This document shows, in pieces, positions 1 to 9,156 of a DNA stretch of 64,000 bases (positions within the stretch are counted from its first letter, which is position 1; every line of letters begins with the position of its first letter). A program made the position numbers and the translations under genes. A model generated the notes under the pieces. The model saw nothing but the letters and a program-made list of their open reading frames with translations. It was not told the origin of the DNA and searched no databases. Source of the stretch: Acidimicrobiia bacterium (lineage in GTDB: Bacteria > Actinomycetota > Acidimicrobiia > Acidimicrobiales > Aldehydirespiratoraceae); NCBI GenBank assembly GCA_022819505.1, contig JAJEHD010000003.1, forward strand, positions 124,001 to 188,000, given 5' to 3'.

Positions 1-106
1 GTTCGACACGCTCACGTCGAAGACCCAGGAGCTCCTCGGCGGCCAGATCGACGGCGAGCAGTTCCTCAACGACGTGCAGGCCGACTGGGACGCCGCCAAC
101 GGCTAG
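1..106 (+). CDS. ABC transporter substrate-binding protein, C-terminal end (partial)
   Basis: Only the last 34 codons are inside the window, read in frame from base 2 to a TAG at 104-106. The peptide (FDTLTSKTQELLGG...WDAANG) is a charged helix like the C-terminus of extracellular sugar-binding proteins of the CUT1 class. The assignment rests mainly on context, because two permeases of a sugar ABC importer follow directly on the same strand. No ligand can be inferred from this fragment. Confidence 0.6.
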   Translation, partial: FDTLTSKTQELLGGQIDGEQFLNDVQADWDAANG

Positions 107-152
107 TCCCGACTGATCCCGGCCGGGCCCCGCTGCGTATCGCCTTGAAGGC

Positions 153-1115
153 GTGGAGCAGTCGGGGCTCGGCCAGCGGCCCCTGCGGCCGCCTCAGTTG
201 AGCCGTCCAAGCCGCCCGGCCCGACCGGTCCGTCGCGGTCCGTCAGGGCGCGTCCAGCCGGTCGCGTACCTGTACCTGCTGCCGGCGTTCTCCTTCTTCG
301 CGGTGTTCGCGGTGGCGCCGCTGGCCCACGCTTTCAAGCTGTCGTTCTACGAGTGGAACGGCATCACCGATCAGGTGTGGGTGGGCCTCGACAACTACGT
401 CACCGTGTTCACCGACCCCGATGTGCGCGCCGCGCTGTGGAACTCGGTCATCCTGATCGTCTTCTACGCGGTGCTGCCGATCTGCGTCGCCCTGGTGATC
501 GTCGGGCTGATGGCGAGGGTCCGGATCCGGGGCCGAACCGCGTTCCGGGCGGTGCTGTTCGTGCCGACGATCCTGCCGTTGACTGTGGTTGCCGTGGCGT
601 GGCGCTGGGTGTACGCGCCGGACGGGCCGCTGAACTTCGGGCTCGACCTGATCGGGCTGGACTTCGTCAGCCGGGCATGGCTCGGCGACTTCACGTTCGC
701 GCTGCCGTCGATGGGCATGGTCGGCACCTGGGTGACCTTCGGCCTCGTGTTCGTACTGTTCGCCGCGGGTGTTCAGAAGATCCCGTCGCAGCTCTACGAG
801 TCGGCCCGCCTCGACGGCGCCAATATGGTTCGCGAGTTCTTCGCGGTGACGCTGCCCGCTCTGCGCGGCGAGATCACGGTGGCGCTGATCCTCACCGTCA
901 CGGCGGCGCTGCGCAACTTCGACCTCGTGTTCGTGATGACCCGCGGCGGCCCCGGCACCAACACTGAGGTCCCGTCGATGTTCATCTACCGCTCAGTGTT
1001 CCAGATCCGCTCGATCGGCCTCGGCGCAGCCATCGGCGTGATCCTGATGCTGGAACTGCTGGCGGTGAACCTGGCCGTGCTGTGGTACCGCCGCCGCGGC
1101 GACCTCTCCGCATGA
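153..1115 (+). CDS. Sugar ABC transporter permease (MalF/UgpA-like)
   Basis: This 320-residue inner-membrane protein is one of the two transmembrane subunits of a CUT1-type carbohydrate importer. Residues 1-35 form a basic, proline/arginine-rich cytosolic tail, and about six hydrophobic segments follow from about residue 37. The EAA loop that docks the ATPase lies at about 214-236 (YESARLDGAN, then VTLPAL). The GTG start at 153 has GAAGG five bases upstream. The gene sits between the end of a binding protein and a MalG-type permease, so it belongs to one importer operon. No ATPase gene is visible in the window, so it is either upstream or shared with other importers. The substrate is probably a glycoside or amino sugar, judged from the downstream enzymes (inference). 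Confidence 0.9.
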   Translation: MEQSGLGQRPLRPPQLSRPSRPARPVRRGPSGRVQPVAYLYLLPAFSFFAVFAVAPLAHAFKLSFYEWNGITDQVWVGLDNYVTVFTDPDVRAALWNSVILIVFYAVLPICVALVIVGLMARVRIRGRTAFRAVLFVPTILPLTVVAVAWRWVYAPDGPLNFGLDLIGLDFVSRAWLGDFTFALPSMGMVGTWVTFGLVFVLFAAGVQKIPSQLYESARLDGANMVREFFAVTLPALRGEITVALILTVTAALRNFDLVFVMTRGGPGTNTEVPSMFIYRSVFQIRSIGLGAAIGVILMLELLAVNLAVLWYRRRGDLSA

Positions 1116-1179
1116 GCCCGCTGGTCGCAGTCCGGGCAGGCGACACGGGCCGGGGCAGGGCGGCTGGAGGGCGGCTGCT

Positions 1180-2013
1180 GTGATCGAGAGCCGCCACGAG
1201 CGCCGCTTCGTCCATCTGGTGCTGCTCGGCGCCAGCATGATCGCTCTCTACCCGTTCGTGTCGATCCTGCTGCTGGCGCTGAACCCGCCCGGCAAGCGTG
1301 TCAGCGGGTTCACCATCCCGAGCACGATCTCATTCGAGAACTTCACGCTGGCGTGGCAGCGAGGCAACTTCGCGCAGGCGCTGTTCTCGAGCGCGGTGGT
1401 GGCGGTGACCGTCGTGGCGGCGAGCGTGGCCTTCTCGATCCTGGCGGGCTACGCATTCGCAACGATGCGCTTCCCGCTGCGCAACACGCTGTTCGTGATC
1501 CTGCTCGCCGGGCTGATGCTGCCCTACGAGGCGCTGATCGTCCCGCTGTACTTCGACTTCAGGTCGCTCGGCCTGCTCGACTCGCGCTGGGCCGTGATCC
1601 TCCCGCAGATCGGCTTCAGCGTGTCGTTCGGGACGTTCTGGATGCGCACCGCCTTCTGGGCCCAGTCGGGCGGCGCGCTGGTGGAGGCAGCCCAACTCGA
1701 CGGCGCCAACACCTGGGACATCCTGAGACGGGTGCTGCTGCCGGTCAGCGGCCCGGCGGTCATGTCGCTGTCGGCGCTGCTGTTCCTGTTCGCGTGGAAC
1801 GACTTCCTGCTCGCGCTGGTGCTGCTGCCCCAGAACGAGGCGGCCCAGACAGCTCCGCTGGCGCTGTCGTTCTTCGCGGGGCTGCGACGCGGCGGCGAGC
1901 CGTCGACGATCGCGGCGGCGGCGCTGCTGGTGGCGTTCCCGGTGCTGATCGTCTACATCGTCATGCAGCGGCGCTTCATCCAGGGGATCACCACCGGAGC
2001 CACCAAGGGATGA
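1180..2013 (+). CDS. Sugar ABC transporter permease (MalG/UgpE-like)
   Basis: This 277-residue protein is the second transmembrane subunit of the importer. It has about six membrane helices, and the EAA loop is at about 168-190 (VEAAQLDGAN, then LLPVSGPAV). The GTG start at 1180 follows a GGAGG-containing stretch. The TGA stop overlaps the ATG of the next gene (ATGA at 2010-2013), so transport and catabolic genes are translationally coupled. The family brings monosaccharides, oligosaccharides or polyols into the cytoplasm. Specificity cannot be read from the permease. Confidence 0.9.
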   Translation: MIESRHERRFVHLVLLGASMIALYPFVSILLLALNPPGKRVSGFTIPSTISFENFTLAWQRGNFAQALFSSAVVAVTVVAASVAFSILAGYAFATMRFPLRNTLFVILLAGLMLPYEALIVPLYFDFRSLGLLDSRWAVILPQIGFSVSFGTFWMRTAFWAQSGGALVEAAQLDGANTWDILRRVLLPVSGPAVMSLSALLFLFAWNDFLLALVLLPQNEAAQTAPLALSFFAGLRRGGEPSTIAAAALLVAFPVLIVYIVMQRRFIQGITTGATKG

Positions 2014-2807
2014 CGGTTAGCCGCCGACGCTTCAGTTCGCCGGGGGAGCTGGGAGCCGCGGCGGCCGCGGAGATCGCGGCCGGGATAGCCGGGAGCCGGG
2101 CGGCGGGTCGCCCATACCTTCTGGGGTGCCCCGGAGGCCGTACACCCAGGCCCGTCTACGCCGAGCTGGGCCGGATCTGCGCCGCGGACGGCATCGACTG
2201 CTCCGGTGTGGTGCTGGTGATGATGGACGACTACCTCGATCCCGACTCCGCGACACCTGAACCGGTCTCGCGCGATGCTCACAACTCCTGCCGGCGCTTC
2301 GCGGAGCAGGAGATCCGCCGGGTGATCAACCGGGGTCTGGCGGCCTCGCGGCGCGTGCCACAAGAGTCCGTTTGGTTCCCGGATCCGCTCGACCCCCCGG
2401 CCTACGACCGGCGCATCGCGGACGCGGGAGGTGTCGAGGTGTTCATCGCGGCCAGCGGCGCGTCGGATGGGCACGTCGCCTTCTGCGGCCCGGAGTCGGA
2501 CCTCGATGGTGCCAGTGCCGTCGTGGAGCTGGCCCCGACCACCCGGGCCGACAACCTCGTCACGTTCCCCGAGTTCTCGTCGGTCGAAGAGGTCCCCACC
2601 CACGGGGTGTCGGTCGGTCTGGGAACTATTCGCCGCTACTCGCGCTCGGTGTGGCTGGTGCTTCACGGCGCCGACAAGGCTGAGTCCCTGCGGCGGGTGC
2701 TGGGCACGGCGAGCCATGATCCGGCCTGGCCGGCGACGTTCATACACGAATGTCCGGGCGCCGTCGTCTGGAGCGATGCCGGCGCCGAGAGGGGAGGCAC
2801 GACATGA
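2010..2807 (+). CDS. Glucosamine-6-phosphate deaminase/6-phosphogluconolactonase-fold protein (NagB-like)
   Basis: The predicted protein has 265 residues of the NagB/RpiA/SugarP-isomerase fold. The phosphate loop is at about 39-46 (GCPGGRTP), an acidic MMDDYLD motif at 71-77 matches the NagB catalytic Asp region, and SGASDGHVAFCGP at 149-161 corresponds to the active-site DGHIAFNEP region with Asp153 and His155 kept. The following Glu of classical NagB is not obvious, so deamination of glucosamine-6-phosphate itself is not certain and another amino- or keto-sugar phosphate is possible. The start is fixed by the ATGA overlap with the permease, and its own stop overlaps the next ATG. The cytosolic product should act on the imported, phosphorylated sugar. 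Confidence 0.75.
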   Translation: MTVSRRRFSSPGELGAAAAAEIAAGIAGSRAAGRPYLLGCPGGRTPRPVYAELGRICAADGIDCSGVVLVMMDDYLDPDSATPEPVSRDAHNSCRRFAEQEIRRVINRGLAASRRVPQESVWFPDPLDPPAYDRRIADAGGVEVFIAASGASDGHVAFCGPESDLDGASAVVELAPTTRADNLVTFPEFSSVEEVPTHGVSVGLGTIRRYSRSVWLVLHGADKAESLRRVLGTASHDPAWPATFIHECPGAVVWSDAGAERGGTT

Positions 2808-3964
2808 GCGGTGCTGCTGCCGCCGGCATGGGGTCTTCGTCGAGGGTGCGGCTCGGGATCGTCGGGCTGGGCAGCGTGTTCGAGCCCTACGCGACGCTGA
2901 TCCGGGAGCTGCGCTACTACGGCCGGGCGGAGGTGGTCGCGGCGTGCGACATCGTGGCCGGCCGTGCCCGCAGGGTTCGCGACTTCCTGCATCAGGACGC
3001 GGCGTTCAGCACTGACTACGCCGATGTGGTGGCACGCGACGACGTGGACGCGGTGCTGGTGCTCACGGCCATGCCCAGCCACGGCGAGATCGCCGCCGCT
3101 GCGCTCGATGCCGGCAAGCACGTGCTGGTGGAGAAGCCGATGTCTGTCCACCTCGACGAGGCGGCAGAGCTCGTGGCGAAGGCCCGGACCGTGCCCGGCC
3201 TGCTGATGTGCGCGCCCCACGTGGTGCTCAGCCCCACCTACCAGGCTTTGTGGAAGCGGGTCGTCGACGAGGGCGAGATCGGGACGGTGCTTACCGCCAG
3301 AGCCCGGTACGGGTGGTCGGGGCCTACTTGGGGGCGGTGGTACTACGACACCGGCGGCGGCCCGCTGTTCGACCTGGGGGTCTACAACATCACCTCGCTC
3401 ACCGGCCTTATGGGGAGCGTGAAGCGGGTCACGGCCCTCGCCGGCACCGCGATACCGCAGCGCGAGGTGGACGGCGAGATGATCGAGGTCGGCAACCACG
3501 ACAACTACCAGGTGCTGCTCGACTTCGGCGACGCCCGCTTCGCGGCGGTGACCACCGGCTTCACCATGCACGAGTACCGCTCGCCTGCGATCGAGCTGTA
3601 CGGCACTGCAGGCGTGGCCCAGATGCTGGGCGACGACTGGGCTCCGCAGGGATACGAGATACTGCGGGCCGATTCGGCCGGCTGGACTACCTACGCCGAG
3701 GTCGATCCGGCCTGGCCGTGGACGGCCGGGCTGGGGCATCTGGTCGACTGCGTCATAGACGGGTCGAGGCTGCTCGTCCGCCCCGAGCACGCCTACCACT
3801 GCCTGGAGGTGATGGTCAAGGCGCAGCTGGCGGCGGCCTCGGGGGAGACCCAGATCGTGTCGAGCACGGTCGATCCTCTGCCGTACGATCCCGGCGAGAT
3901 CTACGTGCAGCGCGGCGGCAAGGTGGGACACGACTACCGGATCCGCCGCCATCGCGACGACTAG
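2804..3964 (+). CDS. Gfo/Idh/MocA family NAD(P)-dependent oxidoreductase
   Basis: This 386-residue cytosolic dehydrogenase oxidises or reduces a sugar or inositol-like substrate. The N-terminal Rossmann fold shows GIVGLGSV at about 18-25, and the EKP signature with the catalytic lysine is at 110-112 (GKHVLVEKPMSVH). A GGGPLFDLGVYNI stretch in the C-terminal half is typical of the family's substrate domain. The ATG at 2804 has GAGGGGAGG upstream and overlaps the stop of the NagB-like gene (ATGA), so the two are coupled. Members next to NagB-like proteins and sugar kinases usually convert unusual sugars into central intermediates. The exact substrate is unknown. Confidence 0.9.
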   Translation: MSGAAAAGMGSSSRVRLGIVGLGSVFEPYATLIRELRYYGRAEVVAACDIVAGRARRVRDFLHQDAAFSTDYADVVARDDVDAVLVLTAMPSHGEIAAAALDAGKHVLVEKPMSVHLDEAAELVAKARTVPGLLMCAPHVVLSPTYQALWKRVVDEGEIGTVLTARARYGWSGPTWGRWYYDTGGGPLFDLGVYNITSLTGLMGSVKRVTALAGTAIPQREVDGEMIEVGNHDNYQVLLDFGDARFAAVTTGFTMHEYRSPAIELYGTAGVAQMLGDDWAPQGYEILRADSAGWTTYAEVDPAWPWTAGLGHLVDCVIDGSRLLVRPEHAYHCLEVMVKAQLAAASGETQIVSSTVDPLPYDPGEIYVQRGGKVGHDYRIRRHRDD

Positions 3965-3990
3965 GACCTATCGGTTAGGGCGGGGATCTG

Positions 3991-4968
3991 ATGGACTCGG
4001 GCACCTACGTCATCGGGGTCGACGGGGGCAACACGAGTACGACCGCGGTGGTGGTGGACGGCTCGGGGACCGTCGTCGGGGTGGGCGACGGCGGCTGCAC
4101 CGACATCTACGGGGTGGCGTCGCCGCCGCAGGCGCTGGACGAGCTCGACCGTGTTGTCGGGACTGCGCTGCGAGCGGCCGGGCTCGGTCCCGGGCAGCTG
4201 AGGTCGGGCGTCTTCAGTCTCGCCGGGGCCGACTGGCCCGAGGACCACGACTACCTGCGCAGCCACCTGGGCGGCTGCTCGTTCGGCTTCGAGGCGCTCG
4301 TAGTCAACGACGCCATGGGCGGCCTGAGGCTCGGCTCGCCGTCATGGGAGGGGATCGCGGTCATCTGCGGCACCGGCAACGCGGTCGGGGCCCGTCGGCG
4401 CGACGGCACCTGCTTCCACCTCGGCTTCTGGCCCGACACCGTGGGAGCGGCGACCCTCAGCCAGGAGGCGCTCGACGCGGTGCTTCGAGCCCACCTGGAC
4501 CTGGGCCCGTCCACCTCGCTCACCGGCCGGGCGCTGGCGCTCTACGGTGCGGCCGACCCGATCGAGCTCCAGCACCGGTTCACCGGCCGCGACGGCCTCG
4601 GTCGATCCGAGCTCGTCCGGATGAGTCCGGTCCTGCTGGATGAGGCCGACCGGCGTGATGAGGTAGCGCTGCGAATCGTCACCGCGGCCGGCAGGGCCAT
4701 GGGCGGCCAGGGCCGGGCGTCAGCCGAACGGATCGGGCTCAGCGTGGAGGGCGCCACGGCAGTCCTAGGTGGCGGGCTGTTCCAGCATCCCACTGGGGTG
4801 CTGGCCGACGCGGTGATGGGCGAGCTGCCCGGAGCGGTGGAGCACAGGACGACGCTGCCGCCGGTCATCGGCGCGGTGATGGCCGCCCTCGACCAGATCG
4901 GAGCGGAGTCCGACCCCGACGAGCTGCACCGCTCGTTGACGGCCGTCACCGGTTCGTTCAGGGCGTAG
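3991..4968 (+). CDS. BadF/BadG/BcrA/BcrD-type kinase, N-acetylglucosamine kinase-like
   Basis: This 325-residue protein belongs to the ASKHA superfamily. The phosphate-1 motif is at about 8-16 (IGVDGGNTS), a VVND motif follows near residue 104, an adenine-contacting CGTGNAVG stretch lies near 128-135 and a LGGGLF motif closes the second half. This layout fits N-acetylglucosamine kinase rather than the oxygen-sensitive benzoyl-CoA reductase activators, because the iron-sulfur cysteines of the latter are missing. A G-rich ribosome site precedes the ATG at 3991. Its position between a NagB-like protein and a GH4 glycosidase supports phosphorylation of an imported amino sugar or glycoside (inference). 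Confidence 0.8.
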   Translation: MDSGTYVIGVDGGNTSTTAVVVDGSGTVVGVGDGGCTDIYGVASPPQALDELDRVVGTALRAAGLGPGQLRSGVFSLAGADWPEDHDYLRSHLGGCSFGFEALVVNDAMGGLRLGSPSWEGIAVICGTGNAVGARRRDGTCFHLGFWPDTVGAATLSQEALDAVLRAHLDLGPSTSLTGRALALYGAADPIELQHRFTGRDGLGRSELVRMSPVLLDEADRRDEVALRIVTAAGRAMGGQGRASAERIGLSVEGATAVLGGGLFQHPTGVLADAVMGELPGAVEHRTTLPPVIGAVMAALDQIGAESDPDELHRSLTAVTGSFRA

Positions 4969-5019
4969 GGTCTGGTCCCAGGTGAGAGTTCGGATGATCC
5001 AGCGGGTGGTAGAAGCGAG

Positions 5020-6321
5020 ATGGCACGAATCAAGCTCGCCTACATAGGCGGCGGCTCCACCCGGGCCCCCGGGACCATGGCCAGCTTCGCCCACCAGGGT
5101 GAGAACTTCAACGGGTCCGAAGTGGTGCTGATCGACCTTGACGCCGAGCGTCTCGCTCTCACCAGGGAGATAGCCCAGCGGCTGATGGCGGCCCGGGGCC
5201 TGGACATCTCGGTGGAGGCCACCACCGACCGGCTGGCCGGGCTCGACGGCTGCGACGCGGTGCTCACCAGCTACCGGCCCGGCGGTTTCGCGGCCCGCGT
5301 CCTCGACGAGCGCATCCCGCTCTCGCACAACGTCATCGGCCAGGAGACCCAGGGTCCGGGCGGATTCTTCATGGCGCTGCGGTCGATCGCGGTGATGCAG
5401 GACATCCTTGCCGACATCGACCGGGCCTGCCCCGGCGCGGCCATCTTCAACTACACCAATCCGGTGAACATCGTGTCGCAGGCGGTCTCCGACCACTCCG
5501 ACGCCAACATCGTGTCGTTGTGCGAGGGGCCGATCGTGTACCCGCGGATGCTGGCCGAGGCTGTGGGCCTCGACCCCGACCAGCTGGAGGTGGCCAGCGT
5601 CGGCCTCAACCACGGGTCGTGGTCGGTGCGGCACACCTACCGGGGGGAGCCGCTCATACCGGTGCTGCGAGACAAGTGGGACGAGGAGGCCGAGACCTCA
5701 AGGCTGCCCGGCCAGGAGCGGCGGATGCTGCAGCTGGCCGCGGCCATGGACTCGGTGCCCAGCGGCTACTTCCAGTACTACTACTTCGAGGAGGAGATCC
5801 TCGCCGAGTACCACGCCAAGGCCACCACCCGGGCCGAGGACATCCTGGCCGAGGTGCCGTCGTACTGGTCGCACTACCGCGAACAGGCCGAGAGCCCGGA
5901 CCCGCAACTCGACCCCTCCCGCTCGCGCGGCGGCATCCATGAGCTCGAGCTGGCCATCGACTGCATGGACGCGGTGTTCAACGACCGTGACGAGGTGATG
6001 ACCGTGAACGTGGCCAACGCCGGCAGCGTGGCCGGGTTCGAGGACTCACTGGTGGTGGAGACCCTCGGCCGCTGTGACGCCGACGGGGTGCGACCCATCG
6101 AGATGCCGAGCCTGCCGTCGCATGTGCACGGCCTCGTGGAGGCGCTCGGCTACTACCAGCAGGCCGCGGCCGACGCGGCGTGGAGCGGGACCAGCCATGA
6201 GGCCGTCCAGGCCTTGGCCTCCCATCCCCTCGTCCGCTCGATCAACAAGGCCGAGCGGATCTACGCCGAGATGGCCCACGCCCACCGCCATTACCTGCCC
6301 GAGCGCCTGCTCCCCGCCTAG
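5020..6321 (+). CDS. Family 4 glycoside hydrolase (6-phospho-glucosidase-like)
   Basis: This 433-residue NAD- and divalent-metal-dependent glycosidase has an N-terminal Rossmann motif (YIGGGSTR, 8-15). The TNPVN segment at 146-150 is conserved, and the likely metal ligands are Cys168 in SLCEGPI and His198 in GLNHG. GH4 enzymes cleave by an oxidation-elimination mechanism, and the CEGP context is closer to 6-phospho-glucosidases than to the CHS form of alpha-galactosidases. The substrate would then be a phosphorylated glycoside made by one of the nearby kinases. The TAG stop shares the palindrome CTAG at 6318-6321 with the stop of the convergent ROK gene. Confidence 0.88.
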   Translation: MARIKLAYIGGGSTRAPGTMASFAHQGENFNGSEVVLIDLDAERLALTREIAQRLMAARGLDISVEATTDRLAGLDGCDAVLTSYRPGGFAARVLDERIPLSHNVIGQETQGPGGFFMALRSIAVMQDILADIDRACPGAAIFNYTNPVNIVSQAVSDHSDANIVSLCEGPIVYPRMLAEAVGLDPDQLEVASVGLNHGSWSVRHTYRGEPLIPVLRDKWDEEAETSRLPGQERRMLQLAAAMDSVPSGYFQYYYFEEEILAEYHAKATTRAEDILAEVPSYWSHYREQAESPDPQLDPSRSRGGIHELELAIDCMDAVFNDRDEVMTVNVANAGSVAGFEDSLVVETLGRCDADGVRPIEMPSLPSHVHGLVEALGYYQQAAADAAWSGTSHEAVQALASHPLVRSINKAERIYAEMAHAHRHYLPERLLPA

Positions 6322-7205
6322 AGGCCGAAGGGCGCGGCCGAGCCCCCTTCCAGGGCTAGCAGGCCTGCGCCGATGACGCCGGCCCGGGTTCCGAGTCGGG
6401 CCTGCATCAGCGGCGGCGGGTCCGGCCGGCCGGCCGTGAGCTCCCGGTAGTGCCGTGACAGCGAGTCGAAGAAGGTGCCGCTGCTGGTGCCGAGGCCGCC
6501 GCCGACAATCACTGCGGCGGGATCCAGCAGGTGCACGGCGTCTTGCAGAGCGGTTGCCACGATCTCTCCTGCCCGGGCCTCGATCCTGGCCCGGATGGCA
6601 GCTGTCCCGGCCGGATCGACCCGGCCGGCCTGGGCATCGGCAGCTGCGCCGATGGCCCGTCCCGAGGCCTGCTCCTCCACAGTGAGGGGAGCGCCAGGTT
6701 GCAGGGCCAGGCTGGGATCCACGCCTAGCTCACCGAGCGCGATCGCTTCACCCCGGTGGCCGGGCCACAGACGGCCGTTGATCACGAGCGTCGACGAGAT
6801 GCCGGTGCCGATGATCGCGAACACGAAGCTGTCACGGCTCCGACCATGGCCGAATCGGGCCTCGGCCCGGGCCGCGCAGCGCACATCCGAGTCAATCCGG
6901 ATGCGCAGGCCCGCCGCCGATGCCGCTGGGAGATCCATCAGCGAGGGCAGTACGAGGGCGCTGTTTATCCGCCCGCCGGCGGTGACGTATTCGGGAACGC
7001 CCACTCCGGCCTGCTTGATCGTGAGGCCTCGCGCGGCGCCACCGTGGGCCAGGCGCTCGATGAGCGCCAGCGTCTCGGACACGCTGCGGTCCTTCCCGTG
7101 GTTCGGCGTGGGGACGATCTCCTCGTCACTGGCCTCTCCGCCCGTGTTGACGACCGCCCCGGCGATCTTCGTGCCGCCGACGTCGATGCCCACCGCGGCC
7201 CGCAT
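6318..7205 (-). CDS. ROK family sugar kinase
   Basis: This 295-residue ASKHA-fold kinase starts with the phosphate-1 motif GIDVGGTK (about 6-13). It has FAIIGTGISST in the middle (second phosphate/adenosine contact), GHRGEAIALGELGVD around the substrate-binding Glu, and VGGGLG near the C-terminus. The usual zinc-binding CxCGxxGC motif after the GHxGE region is absent, which occurs in a minority of ROK proteins. It likely phosphorylates glucose or a related sugar released by the glycosidase. The ATG at 7203-7205 is followed on the same strand by no further gene, and the stop meets the GH4 stop tail to tail. Confidence 0.85.
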   Translation of the reverse strand: MRAAVGIDVGGTKIAGAVVNTGGEASDEEIVPTPNHGKDRSVSETLALIERLAHGGAARGLTIKQAGVGVPEYVTAGGRINSALVLPSLMDLPAASAAGLRIRIDSDVRCAARAEARFGHGRSRDSFVFAIIGTGISSTLVINGRLWPGHRGEAIALGELGVDPSLALQPGAPLTVEEQASGRAIGAAADAQAGRVDPAGTAAIRARIEARAGEIVATALQDAVHLLDPAAVIVGGGLGTSSGTFFDSLSRHYRELTAGRPDPPPLMQARLGTRAGVIGAGLLALEGGSAAPFGL

Positions 7206-7211
7206 CAGCGG

Positions 7212-8084
7212 TCAGCCTGGGTGGGGGCCGATGTCGTCGATGTTCACCCAGCCGGGCCCGATCCCGCACAGCCAGGTCGCCTGGGCGTCGCCGGTCGAGA
7301 GGTACGAGTGGGGCGTTCCCGGCGGCAGCACGGCCGCGTCGCCCGCCTCCAGGTACAGGCAGTTGGCGTCCTCGGCGGAGGGCGTCATGATCGCCAACCG
7401 GCCCGACAGCAACAGCACGAACTCCTCACCGGGATGCTGCTCGTCACCAGATGCGGCCCCGGCTCGAAGGTGGCATCTCATCACGGTCAGGTGCTCGGTG
7501 GCGGCCAGGAACGCGAGTTCCAACGCTCCTCTGGTCGCCCAGGCGAGGTCGTGCTCGCGCACTGGCATGAGGCGATGCTCGATCTGCCCTGAAGCCATGG
7601 GCCAAGAGCCCAGCAGCCGGCGGTCGACGGTGGAGGTGTGCTCCAGGTACGGCTGGGTCCTGCCATAGGCGCTGGAGGCACCGGTGGCGGGAGTGGGCGA
7701 GAAGAACTCGAGCACTCGCACCCCCTCATCGCCGGCGGCCCGGCCGTGGTGCCAGGTGTCCCGCCGGAAGAAGACCGCCTCACCGGCTGCGGCTCGCTGG
7801 GCCTCGCCGGTCGAGGGGTCGCTGAGCAGCAGCACGCCGTCGAGCACGTATAGCAGCTCGTCGGCCGCGAAGATCGTGGGGTTGTCCCGCGAGTGCCCGA
7901 ACCGCCCGCCGGGCGACATAGAGAACTCCAGCACATGCAGCCTCTCCGACGACAGGTAGACGCGGTCGAGCACGTAGCCGGCGTCGGGGTCGCCCCAGAT
8001 GTGGCGGACCCGGTCCGACGCACCGACGACCGTGGGGCGATCGAACACCGGGCGCGGGGTGGGGCGTCTGGACTCAGCGCTCAT
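7212..8084 (-). CDS. Bicupin-domain protein
   Basis: About 290 residues carry two beta-barrel cupin domains. The first covers roughly residues 45-130 (ELLYVLDG, then DTWHHG). The second lies near the C-terminus, with EQHPGEEFVLLLSG followed by PPGTPHSY, which supplies the usual His/Glu/His metal set. Bicupins of this size include oxalate decarboxylases, gentisate dioxygenases and sugar isomerases, and nothing here picks one. I chose the ATG at 8084. An in-frame GTG at 8105 is possible but lacks a good ribosome site. The gene lies just upstream of the ROK kinase on the same strand, so a role in the sugar block is plausible. Confidence 0.75.
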   Translation of the reverse strand: MSAESRRPTPRPVFDRPTVVGASDRVRHIWGDPDAGYVLDRVYLSSERLHVLEFSMSPGGRFGHSRDNPTIFAADELLYVLDGVLLLSDPSTGEAQRAAAGEAVFFRRDTWHHGRAAGDEGVRVLEFFSPTPATGASSAYGRTQPYLEHTSTVDRRLLGSWPMASGQIEHRLMPVREHDLAWATRGALELAFLAATEHLTVMRCHLRAGAASGDEQHPGEEFVLLLSGRLAIMTPSAEDANCLYLEAGDAAVLPPGTPHSYLSTGDAQATWLCGIGPGWVNIDDIGPHPG

Positions 8085-8147
8085 GATCGAACAGCTTGCC
8101 GTCACAGGGCTGCCGATGTCACGTCGGCGATCCCGGCACGGGTGCGG

Positions 8148-9149
8148 TTAGCGGCCGGCGGCGATGTTGACCACCTCGGCCAGAAGGTCGCGGTTGGCGG
8201 CCGGACCCGGCGAGATGATGTTCACGAAGAAGGCGTCCAGGTGGTGCGCGCCGATCAGGTGCTCCAGCTGGTGGCGGCACTCGGCCGGCGTGCCCGCGAT
8301 CTGGTAGGAGGCCACCAACTCGTCGGTCACGAGCTGGCCCACAGCCTCGGGGCCTCCCTGGGCGAAGGCGTTCTTCAAGCCGGCGATCTCATCGTCGTCG
8401 AGGCCCAGGTTCCTGAGGATCCGGGGCGGGCTGTCCATGATGGCGTAGCCGTAGAGGTGCTTGGCCTCCTCGATCATCTCGGGCCGGTACGCCAGCCGGT
8501 CGAGGTAGGCCCGCATCAGCGGGGCGGCGCGTCCATCACCGGCCAGTGTCCCGGCCGCCTGCCGGGCCTGCTCGGCGATGCCGAAGGCGTCGCCGAGATC
8601 GGACTTGACCATCAGCATCAGGCCGTCGGCGTGGGTGCCGGCCAGCTCCAGCATCCTCTCGCCCCGGGCCGCGACCCAGATCGGGATCGAGTGGGTGCCG
8701 GTGGTGAGCTGGGCCCCTTCCAGCGACAGCCGCCGTCCCTGCCAGGTGACCGGCTCCCCCCGCCACAGCAGCCGCAGGGCGGTGATGGTGTCGGCCATCA
8801 GGGCCAGCGGCGCCGACCGCTGGAGTCCCATGGGGTGCAGCACCATGGTGCCGCCCGCCACCAGGGTCACGAAGGCCCGGCCCCCGCTCATCTCGTCGAC
8901 GGTGGCGAGCGCGGCCGCTGTGGCGGCCGGGTGGCGGGTGTAGGGGTTGGTGACCGCTCCCAGACCGATGGTGCTGGTCGCCCGGGCTGCCGCTCCGAGC
9001 ACGGCGTACACGTCGAGCATCAGGCCTTCGTCGGCCACCATGCAGTAGGAGTAGCCGAGCTCCTCGGCGGCCATGATCGTGTCGATCAGCTCGGCCGATC
9101 CCATGGTCGGCACGATCTGCAGCCCCAGGGCGATCTGGTCGGCACTCAC
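8148..9149 (-). CDS. LLM class flavin-dependent oxidoreductase (F420-type)
   Basis: The product is a 333-residue TIM-barrel protein of the luciferase-like monooxygenase/5,10-methylene-H4MPT reductase superfamily. Family landmarks are IGLGAVTNPYTRHP at about 61-74, DEMSGGRAFVTL at about 85-96, and the central IPIWVAARGERM segment that contacts the cofactor phosphate. Such proteins use F420 or FMN and act on very varied substrates. The start is GTG at 9147-9149. It follows the SDR gene by only seven bases on the same strand, so the two are probably co-expressed. Confidence 0.88.
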   Translation of the reverse strand: MSADQIALGLQIVPTMGSAELIDTIMAAEELGYSYCMVADEGLMLDVYAVLGAAARATSTIGLGAVTNPYTRHPAATAAALATVDEMSGGRAFVTLVAGGTMVLHPMGLQRSAPLALMADTITALRLLWRGEPVTWQGRRLSLEGAQLTTGTHSIPIWVAARGERMLELAGTHADGLMLMVKSDLGDAFGIAEQARQAAGTLAGDGRAAPLMRAYLDRLAYRPEMIEEAKHLYGYAIMDSPPRILRNLGLDDDEIAGLKNAFAQGGPEAVGQLVTDELVASYQIAGTPAECRHQLEHLIGAHHLDAFFVNIISPGPAANRDLLAEVVNIAAGR

Positions 9150-9156
9150 GGCAGTG

